From an uncultured Bacilli bacterium (GTDB lineage Bacteria; Bacillota_I; Bacilli_A; RF39; UBA660), in contig CALVVW010000058.1 of NCBI GenBank assembly GCA_944364005.1, positions 1 through 7,339 of the forward strand: a stretch of DNA of 7,339 nt, read 5' to 3'. Made by a program: the position numbers and the translations under genes. The notes under the pieces were generated by a model that did no database searches, was not told the origin of the DNA, and saw nothing but the letters and a program-made list of their open reading frames with translations. Shown piece after piece: positions 1-5,813 of this stretch. How positions within the stretch are numbered: position 1 is the stretch's first letter; each line of letters starts with the position of its first letter.

Positions 1-27
1 AAAAAACTAGAATCTTAAGAATCTAGT
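1..27 (-). terminator. Probable intrinsic terminator of paralog A, cut by window edge
   Basis: Read on the minus strand, a 6-bp stem ACTAGA/TCTAGT (extendable across one T-T mismatch by two more pairs, with a TTAA loop) is followed by at least five T residues that reach the window edge. The TAG stop codon of the 23-1603 gene lies inside the upstream arm. The stem is AT-rich and therefore weak, and the full T-tract cannot be seen. Confidence 0.55.
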
Positions 28-1603
28 GTCTTTTGTGAGTTTTAACCTTTACGGAATTAATCTTTTCTTGAGATGCCGTAATTTCATCATCACTCATCCC
101 AATAGCTTGAAAGAATTGTTCTTCACGACTATTAATAGCAAGGTCTTGAATAATTTCTTCTTTTGTATAATGATAAAAGTCAGGAGAAGAACTAGAGTCA
201 GCAGGTGTTAGTGACTTATCTTCTAATAATAATATAGGCTGAGGCTGATAAACAGGACCAGGTATACCGATAGGATATGAATTAAAAAATGAATTTTGAT
301 ATCCTGGATTATTATCTTTAGAAGCACCTTGAGATTTTTGATGAGTAGGTTTAACTTTTTTATCAGAATTTTCTGCAGGTTTCTTTTCTTTCTGAATAGT
401 CAAGAAATCTTTAGGAAGACATAACTTTTCAGAATCATAATTTGATTTCCTGTATTGATTACGAACATTTTGTTTAATAATATCTAAAAATTTAGGATGA
501 GATTTAACAACATTAGGTAATAAAGCCTTAATTCCCTTACGTATCTCTTTATCTGTAAATAAAATTTTATCAGATTTCTTAGTAAATCCAGTGTTTATTG
601 CAATTTCCATTGGAATATTTTCACCCTGTGTTAATAGATTAGAAATATTATTAGTAAGAGATTTTTTTAAATTCTTTAATTGTCTATTACTTAAGTTTGA
701 AAGTTGAGTAGAAGCTAAACTTGATTTATCCTCACATTTGGTTGCGATGATTTTGGATGCAATAGCATTAATTAAAGACACCTTTTCTCCATCGTCATTT
801 ACAACAGCAAGGTTTGGTTGCTTACGAAGTAAAGTACGATAACTATTATGAATAGCTTGATAAACACTTTTATCAAAGGTAGAACTAGATTCGTAATAAT
901 TATCAAAAGGAGCATATCTTATTCCAATCACATCATCAATAATACCAGCTCCTAGGAAAGGATGAATAGCTGTTTCTTTGATATCTTTATTCTCCTCTAA
1001 AACTTCATGAAGCACACGGTAACAATCTAACAAGTTTTCCTCATCTACATAAATCTCAAAAGAAGTATAGCGACTACCATAAGATGTATGAATTAAAAAT
1101 TCTGAATCTTGCTGTTTCTCATGAATTTTATCAAGAAATAATCTATTAGCAATTGAGCGATAATTATCAGATGAGAAACATAAAGAAAACACGTAAGATT
1201 TTGTTAGCCATTTATCTTTAGTTAACCAATGATCATAATTATTATTAGGATTATACTTTTTTGTAAAATCTTTATCATTAGAAATAAAATTAAGAGAACA
1301 TCGAAAAAAAGGTTGTCGTAAAGAATAATTTAAATATTCAGCATACGGAATCATATCATAGTCTTTATAAATATTTTCAATAGAAAATATACTAGCTGGT
1401 ATTTCAATGTGAATATCTCGTTCTGAAAAACAACTACGACCATTTCTATGTTGCAAAAAATATTCATAAATCCGATGATGTTCATCATTTTTTTCTTCTA
1501 TATATTCATCTTGTTGATACGCATCAATCATTTTTTGGATTGTATAATCATCATCTAATGGATTAGTAATATGATTATAAAATTCTTGTAAATTATTAAT
1601 CAT
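23..1603 (-). CDS. Hypothetical protein, tandem paralog A (unknown family)
   Basis: This 526-residue protein is not assigned to a family with certainty. It has no signal peptide or membrane segment, so a cytoplasmic location is inferred. Shared with the neighbouring gene at 1688-3271 are: an N-terminal block (residues 1-29, with NPLDDDY at 14-20); a core at about 137-290 containing FEIY, a helix LLDCYRVLHEVLEEN (191-205), DI.E and DVIGIR (224-229), then P-x8-DG and SLINAI; a block at 346-400 (KILFT...GIKALLP.VV...K.CLP.DF); a GPVY motif (449-452); and a C-terminal tail (478-526) with EEIIQD and MSDDEI..SQEKI. Residues about 402-448 form a low-complexity linker rich in Lys, Ser, Asn and Pro. 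The start is supported by AGGAGG at 1611-1616, 7 bases upstream. No convincing promoter of its own is visible, so it is probably transcribed with the upstream paralog. The core loosely resembles HopA1-like proteins, but this is a weak inference. Confidence 0.85.
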   Translation of the reverse strand: MINNLQEFYNHITNPLDDDYTIQKMIDAYQQDEYIEEKNDEHHRIYEYFLQHRNGRSCFSERDIHIEIPASIFSIENIYKDYDMIPYAEYLNYSLRQPFFRCSLNFISNDKDFTKKYNPNNNYDHWLTKDKWLTKSYVFSLCFSSDNYRSIANRLFLDKIHEKQQDSEFLIHTSYGSRYTSFEIYVDEENLLDCYRVLHEVLEENKDIKETAIHPFLGAGIIDDVIGIRYAPFDNYYESSSTFDKSVYQAIHNSYRTLLRKQPNLAVVNDDGEKVSLINAIASKIIATKCEDKSSLASTQLSNLSNRQLKNLKKSLTNNISNLLTQGENIPMEIAINTGFTKKSDKILFTDKEIRKGIKALLPNVVKSHPKFLDIIKQNVRNQYRKSNYDSEKLCLPKDFLTIQKEKKPAENSDKKVKPTHQKSQGASKDNNPGYQNSFFNSYPIGIPGPVYQPQPILLLEDKSLTPADSSSSPDFYHYTKEEIIQDLAINSREEQFFQAIGMSDDEITASQEKINSVKVKTHKRH

Positions 1604-1610
1604 TAAAATC

Positions 1611-1616
1611 CCTCCT
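1611..1616 (-). promoter_or_regulatory. Ribosome binding site of paralog A
   Basis: The minus strand reads AGGAGG, a perfect Shine-Dalgarno core, 7 bases before the ATG at 1603. It fixes this start and implies efficient, independent translation initiation even if the gene is cotranscribed with the one upstream. Confidence 0.85.
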
Positions 1617-1687
1617 ATAATACATCGAATAATTAAAACAAACTTTAAATTTTATCTACCGTAGTAATGTCATTATTTCGATATATT

Positions 1688-3271
1688 TTATCGCTTTTTT
1701 ACTCTAATTTTATTTTGAGATTCTCTTATTGCCTCGTCACTCATAGAAGAACTTTCTGGATATAAATAATCTTGAATAATATTCTTTCTACTATAAGAGT
1801 AAGAATATGCATTATCATTTTGTCCTAATAATAAAGTTGAATTAAAAACAGGACCATCGATAGCTTGATACATTTCTTCTATGCTTTTATCTACTTTTTT
1901 CTCTATTTCTGTTTTTGTCTCAGCAGTTGCATTTTTTTCGCTTTCTCTTCTCTTTTGCATTTCTTCTTTTTGTCTTTCGATTTTTCTTACTTCTATTTTC
2001 TTAGCAACTTTCTTAAAATTAGATTTAAAGCATATTTTTTTGGAATCAAATTGTTTATTTTCACTGATTTCTTGTTTTAAATATTTTTTAATAGCAGAGA
2101 ATCCCTGTACAACTTCTGGAAAAAGAGCATTTACTCCATTAATAAGATCGCTTTGTGTAAACTCAACAATTTTTTTTCTATTTTTACCAAATCTTTTAAA
2201 TCTAAACTTTACGGGTTCAAACTTGAAAGAATTATGTTTAAAACTACTATACAAAGAGGCTTTTATTTGTTTCTTTAGTTTTTTCATAACACGCTTTTTA
2301 GAACAATATCTTTGCATAAGTCTATAATTATTATATAATTCTTTTTTAGATGAAGCTTGTAAATCAGAAAGTTTATTTTCTATAATTGTATCAATAATGC
2401 TGTTAATTAAAGTATCTTGTTTTCCATCCTTAATAATTGAAAATTTTGGAAGGTGAGAAAGAACAAAAAGATAATTTTCTTGAATTACAGAATAAATATT
2501 AAAACTAATATCCTCATTTGAACGATAACCAATAATAGCGTCAGTGCTTCCAGAAAGAATAGTTGGACGAGAAGTTCTTTCTCTGATATCTCTATTTTCA
2601 TATAAAATTTCTTGTAATATGCGATGATATTCTAATAAGTGATTAGCATCAGAATAGATTTGAAAATCATCATCATGAGATATATAAGAATTTGGAATTT
2701 TAAACTCATAAGGTAAATTCTTTTCATCACACTTTTGAACAAATAATCTAGAAACTTTAATAATATCTTTGGCATCAAGATTAACAGTTAAAATATGATT
2801 CTTATTTTTCAATTTATTTTTTGAAAGTAAATTTTTTGAAGAAAATGTAATAGTACCTTCATTTTCACGGTTGAAAGTATAAGCATACTTTTTCATAGCA
2901 TTACTCATATTAGTATCCATAAATTTTAAAACATTATTAAGTCTGTCCATACGAGTAATATCAGAGATAGAACATAAATAATTCCTTAATTGTAAGAAAT
3001 CATAATCTAAAATTCCTTGATTAAATCCCATTCTAATTCCTGTAGTAGAAATATTTAAGATATTATTTTTCCAACGATTAAACATATCCATATAAAATGC
3101 ATTGGATTCATTTTTATCTAATAATTGTCCTCTTTCTTTCTTAGAAAGTGATGTAGCAAAACGAAGCTCATTTTCTCCATTCTTTGCGTAATTTTCAGCT
3201 AATTTATTTATGACATAGTCATCATCTAATGGATTATTAGTTTTTTCATAAAACTCCATTAAAGTATTCAT
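1688..3271 (-). CDS. Hypothetical protein, tandem paralog B (unknown family)
   Basis: This 527-residue protein is a diverged paralog of the gene at 23-1603 and almost the same length. No signal peptide or membrane segment is seen. Shared parts in order: N-terminal block (1-28, NPLDDDY at 13-19); a core at about 159-300 with PYEFK (187-191), FQIY, HLLEYHRILQEILYEN (211-226), DIRE, AIIGYR (245-250), KDG and TLINSI; a block at 367-419 (KIVEFT...GVNALFPEVV...K.CF...F); GPVF (473-476); and a C-terminal tail (488-527) with KNIIQD and MSDEAI..SQNKI. Residues about 420-466 form a strongly charged Lys/Glu/Arg stretch, probably a helix or coiled coil, where paralog A instead has a Ser/Asn/Pro-rich linker. 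The gene has a strong promoter and a strong ribosome binding site, and is followed after 84 bases by paralog A with no terminator between. No catalytic motif is recognised. A HopA1-like core is possible but unproven. Confidence 0.85.
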   Translation of the reverse strand: MNTLMEFYEKTNNPLDDDYVINKLAENYAKNGENELRFATSLSKKERGQLLDKNESNAFYMDMFNRWKNNILNISTTGIRMGFNQGILDYDFLQLRNYLCSISDITRMDRLNNVLKFMDTNMSNAMKKYAYTFNRENEGTITFSSKNLLSKNKLKNKNHILTVNLDAKDIIKVSRLFVQKCDEKNLPYEFKIPNSYISHDDDFQIYSDANHLLEYHRILQEILYENRDIRERTSRPTILSGSTDAIIGYRSNEDISFNIYSVIQENYLFVLSHLPKFSIIKDGKQDTLINSIIDTIIENKLSDLQASSKKELYNNYRLMQRYCSKKRVMKKLKKQIKASLYSSFKHNSFKFEPVKFRFKRFGKNRKKIVEFTQSDLINGVNALFPEVVQGFSAIKKYLKQEISENKQFDSKKICFKSNFKKVAKKIEVRKIERQKEEMQKRRESEKNATAETKTEIEKKVDKSIEEMYQAIDGPVFNSTLLLGQNDNAYSYSYSRKNIIQDYLYPESSSMSDEAIRESQNKIRVKKR

Positions 3272-3277
3272 AAATAA

Positions 3278-3286
3278 CCCCTCCCT
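3278..3286 (-). promoter_or_regulatory. Ribosome binding site of paralog B
   Basis: The minus strand reads AGGGAGGGG, a purine-rich Shine-Dalgarno sequence ending 6 bases before the ATG at 3271. With the promoter just upstream it gives a 5' untranslated leader of only about 20 bases, which leaves no room for a leader-encoded regulator. Confidence 0.75.
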
Positions 3287-3296
3287 GTCGCGTGAT

Positions 3297-3325
3297 ATAA
3301 TACCATAAAGTGCCTAAAAAGTCAA
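3297..3325 (-). promoter_or_regulatory. Vegetative sigma-70/SigA-type promoter of the paralog pair
   Basis: On the minus strand the -35 hexamer TTGACT (3320-3325) and the -10 hexamer TATTAT (3297-3302) are separated by exactly 17 bases. Each hexamer differs from consensus at one position. An A-tract directly upstream of the -35 could act as an UP element. The promoter lies just beyond the terminator of the penicillin-binding protein gene, so the paralog pair has its own transcription start. This is the clearest promoter in the window. Confidence 0.8.
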
Positions 3326-3346
3326 AATTTTTTTTTACCAAACCAC

Positions 3347-3368
3347 AAAAAAAGGCTTAATTAGCCTT
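3347..3368 (-). terminator. Intrinsic terminator of the penicillin-binding protein gene
   Basis: The minus strand forms a perfect 6-bp stem AAGGCT/AGCCTT with a 5-base loop AATTA, followed by a run of T residues (seven in total counting the two at the end of the stem). The TAA stop codon at 3357-3359 lies inside the hairpin. It separates the penicillin-binding protein gene from the paralog pair downstream. Confidence 0.8.
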
Positions 3369-5330
3369 AGCAGTATCCACTTTTTCATCAAAAACTTCTT
3401 GTTCACTACTAGTAGGTTCCGTTCCTTTAATAAAATACATCATTTTCTTTTTCGTATCACTATCGGTTGCTAAACGACCAGAAATAGGTTCTACTAACAC
3501 CGCAGAAACATTATCCGGCATTTCATACCATCCGTCACCAGAATCAACATTTCTCTCATGATATTCAATAGACTGATACCAAATATTCTGCGCATATTTA
3601 TATTCATTCGTTTTCAATGCTTGATTATCATCATATCCAACCCAGACAGCACAAACGACATCTTTATTAAAACCAATATTCCAATTATCGGTCTCTGTAG
3701 TACCACTTTTTAATGCATACTTATGAGTTAGTTTAGGAGCAAGACCAATTGCAGTAGGATAGTTATAATCAATATAATCAGAATCGTAAGTGGCAGTAAG
3801 TAAATTATTTAAAATAAAAGTAATACTTGGATTTAGGACAGCATCTTTTTTATTTTTAGCCTCGTACAGCACTTTTCCATCAGAGTCTTCAACTCGTTCA
3901 ATAAAGTGAGGTTCTACTTTATTTCCTAAATTAGCAAATGCAGAATATCCAGCAGTCATCTCTAAAATACCAATTTCATTAGTACCTAGTGGTAGTGAAG
4001 GAACATCTTCAAGCTTTGCCGTAATACCAACACGTCTGGCAACATTAATTAGAGCATCTCCTCCCAAGAACAAATGCGTTTTAACAGCATAAATATTTTC
4101 AGAATAAGCAATGGCAGTTCCCATGGAAATAGGTTTATGACCATAAGTTTCATTATAGTTTTGCGGACTATAATCTTCTTGATCATTAAAAACAAAAGTA
4201 GTCTCTTCACTAGTAAAAGAAGAACTAGACGTAAATCCATTTTCTAAAGCAGCATAATAAAGATAAGGTTTCATCGTAGAGCCTACTTGTCTCATAGAGT
4301 CAGTAGCTCGGTTAAAAGAAGATTCATTGTAATCTCTTCCACCTACTAAGGCTAAAACTGCACCGGTATTTGGATTCATCAAAACAACGGAAGTTTGAAT
4401 TTCAGACTCCTCAGGGATAGATTCTTTAATAACTTCTTCTACTTTTTTCTGTAAATCTAAATCTAAAGACGTATATACTTTTAATCCGCTAGTATCAGAG
4501 TAAGTTTTAGGAATACTATCAATAGTTTCTAACTCATCCATAACAGCATCATGATAATACATAACAGTAGTAACTTCATCTCGTTCTTCTTCTCCTAAAA
4601 ACTTTAGTTCTTCTTGATAGGCATCATTTTTTTCTTCTTCACTAATAACACCATTTTCCACTAATAGATTTAGTATTAATAGTTGCCTTTCTTTTGCTTT
4701 TTCTAGATTAATAAGAGGAGAATAATTAGAAGGAGACTTAGGAATACCAGTAAGAATGGTTGCTTCTGCCAAATCTAAATCTTTAGCACTTTTCCCAAAG
4801 TAATATTTACTAGCATTTTCAATTCCATACATCCCGTGACCATAATTAATCGTATTTAAATATCCTTCTAAAATTTCATCTTTTGAATAATTTGCTTCTA
4901 TTTTCATGGTATACCACATTTCATCCCATTTTCTCTTCCAAGTCTTATCAAAGGACAAAAACAAGTTTTTAGCATACTGTTGAGTAATAGTAGAAGCACC
5001 TTGTTGTGTAGAACCAGATGATAAATTAACATAAAAGGCTTTTAATATTCTTAAATAATCAAATCCATGATGTTTATAAAAATTCTTATCTTCTGTATAA
5101 ATAGTCGCATCAATTACATATTGTGAAATATCATCTAAAGAAATCCAAGAGCTAGATTCATTTCCTTGAAAAAACACCTCTTCATCTTTATCATATAAAA
5201 AAACACTATTAGTAGAATTAATCTCTACTTTAGGAGATAATTTAATATATATTTTTATACCAATGATTCCAATTAAAAATACTACAAATAAAAAAATCAT
5301 AAATTTTCCTAATTTCTTAAAAAAACGCAT
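3357..5330 (-). CDS. Class A penicillin-binding protein (GT51 transglycosylase/transpeptidase)
   Basis: This bifunctional peptidoglycan synthase polymerises lipid II into glycan strands and cross-links the stem peptides outside the membrane. Its 657 residues match class A proteins such as PBP1A or PbpD of Bacillota. An N-terminal membrane anchor spans about residues 8-29. The GT51 domain (about 55-235) shows all the signature motifs: EDKNFYKHHG (catalytic Glu80), GASTITQQ (111-118), RKWDE (133-137, second Glu137), ILEGYLNTINYG, and LAEATILTGIPKSPS. The transpeptidase domain (about 312-590) has STMK (nucleophile Ser351, Lys354), SEN (410-412) and KSGTT (541-545), with Ser in place of the usual Thr of KTG. 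A short tail containing EPISGRLA and YFIKGTEPT is typical of the family. The start is supported by AAAGGA 8 bases upstream. The gene is divergent from the DUF1934-argS operon. No promoter was identified with confidence. Confidence 0.97.
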   Translation of the reverse strand: MRFFKKLGKFMIFLFVVFLIGIIGIKIYIKLSPKVEINSTNSVFLYDKDEEVFFQGNESSSWISLDDISQYVIDATIYTEDKNFYKHHGFDYLRILKAFYVNLSSGSTQQGASTITQQYAKNLFLSFDKTWKRKWDEMWYTMKIEANYSKDEILEGYLNTINYGHGMYGIENASKYYFGKSAKDLDLAEATILTGIPKSPSNYSPLINLEKAKERQLLILNLLVENGVISEEEKNDAYQEELKFLGEEERDEVTTVMYYHDAVMDELETIDSIPKTYSDTSGLKVYTSLDLDLQKKVEEVIKESIPEESEIQTSVVLMNPNTGAVLALVGGRDYNESSFNRATDSMRQVGSTMKPYLYYAALENGFTSSSSFTSEETTFVFNDQEDYSPQNYNETYGHKPISMGTAIAYSENIYAVKTHLFLGGDALINVARRVGITAKLEDVPSLPLGTNEIGILEMTAGYSAFANLGNKVEPHFIERVEDSDGKVLYEAKNKKDAVLNPSITFILNNLLTATYDSDYIDYNYPTAIGLAPKLTHKYALKSGTTETDNWNIGFNKDVVCAVWVGYDDNQALKTNEYKYAQNIWYQSIEYHERNVDSGDGWYEMPDNVSAVLVEPISGRLATDSDTKKKMMYFIKGTEPTSSEQEVFDEKVDTAKAN

Positions 5331-5402
5331 GGAATCAGTCCTTTCTTTATTATTATTTAATTTCTAAGAAAAAATATGTATAAAAAAGTAAATTTAAAAG
5401 AA

Positions 5403-5432
5403 TTAGGAAAATAAAAAAAATTATGCTATAAT
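5403..5432 (+). promoter_or_regulatory. Extended -10 promoter for the DUF1934-argS operon
   Basis: A perfect TATAAT at 5427-5432 is preceded by TGC at 5424-5426, giving an extended -10 element. The best -35 match is a poor TTAGGA at 5403-5408 with an 18-base spacer rich in A. The extended -10 would compensate for this weak -35. The predicted start lies about 20 bases before the ATG at 5460, with AAAGGG at 5446-5451 as ribosome binding site. No T-box or other leader fits in this short region. Confidence 0.75.
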
Positions 5433-5459
5433 CTAATAGAAATTGAAAGGGATGAGAGC

Positions 5460-5813
5460 ATGCCAAAAATAACGATAAAAGTAACTCTAATAACACCAGA
5501 GTTAACAGACGAAAAAACGTATAATGCAATTTATCATCCTGAAGAAAATACTATTATATATAAAGAAGAAGATAAAACAACAACCAAAGTAAGTCTAAAT
5601 GAAAGAAGACTCCGACGAGAAAATGAAGAGTTATTGATGGAATATTTATTTGATGAAGAAAAGAATACAAAAGGAATAGTAACGGTAAAAAGTCTAAATA
5701 AAACATTAGAATTAAATCTAAAAGCAAAGAAAATAAATCAAGTAGATAAAAATATAGAAATTAATTATGTATTAGAAAATGATGAATATAAATATAAATT
5801 AGAGGTGATATAA
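5460..5813 (+). CDS. ywiB: DUF1934 (YwiB-like) small beta-barrel protein
   Basis: This 117-residue soluble protein probably belongs to the DUF1934/YwiB family, a calycin-like beta-barrel of unknown function. The assignment rests on three things: its place directly upstream of argS, as in Bacillus subtilis; its alternating hydrophobic/charged strand pattern; and the central stretch NTIIYKEEDKTTTKVSLNE (about 29-47), which follows the usual Y.E....T.KV pattern before a Leu/Phe-rich strand (LLMEYLF, 58-64). It is shorter than Bacillus YwiB (about 140 residues). The start has AAAGGG at 5446-5451, 8 bases upstream; an ATG at 5452 is out of frame. The TAA stop abuts the argS ATG with no gap, and the argS ribosome binding site lies inside this gene, so the two are almost certainly cotranscribed and translationally coupled. 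A biochemical role is not established for the family. Confidence 0.8.
   Translation: MPKITIKVTLITPELTDEKTYNAIYHPEENTIIYKEEDKTTTKVSLNERRLRRENEELLMEYLFDEEKNTKGIVTVKSLNKTLELNLKAKKINQVDKNIEINYVLENDEYKYKLEVI
5801..5807 (+). promoter_or_regulatory. Ribosome binding site of argS inside the upstream gene
   Basis: AGAGGTG ends 6 bases before the ATG at 5814 and overlaps the last codons of the DUF1934 gene. It fixes the argS start and indicates translational coupling. Confidence 0.85.

Noticed and set aside
26..211. Open frame of 61 codons on the plus strand
   Set aside because: It lies antisense within paralog A, has no ribosome binding site and encodes a low-complexity product; it is a shadow of the real gene.
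1604..1687. A separate promoter for paralog A (TATTAT next to the ribosome binding site)
   Set aside because: The -10-like hexamer touches the Shine-Dalgarno sequence, so transcription would start within or after it, and no -35 match lies at the right distance.
1676..1695. Inverted repeat CGATA/TATCG at the end of paralog B as a terminator
   Set aside because: The stem has only 5 AT-rich pairs and no T-tract follows it on the minus strand; the T-run lies on the wrong side.
1865..2327. Two overlapping plus-strand open frames rich in Phe, Leu and Ser that look like membrane proteins
   Set aside because: They are antisense to the Lys/Glu-rich region of paralog B; the reverse complement of AAA/GAA codons gives TTT/TTC, which creates false hydrophobic proteins. 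No start signals are seen.
4049..4240. Minus-strand 63-codon open frame rich in Leu
   Set aside because: It is an alternative frame inside the transpeptidase domain of the penicillin-binding protein, whose true frame carries all the motifs.
5331..5402. Promoter of the penicillin-binding protein gene on the minus strand (TATACA near 5380)
   Set aside because: The region is almost pure A/T and offers several poor -10-like hexamers without a recognisable -35, so no site can be chosen. A promoter must exist here or overlap the divergent one.
5433..5459. T-box or riboswitch leader upstream of argS
   Set aside because: The leader between the predicted start and the first gene is only about 20 bases, with no space for a T-box stem or specifier loop.
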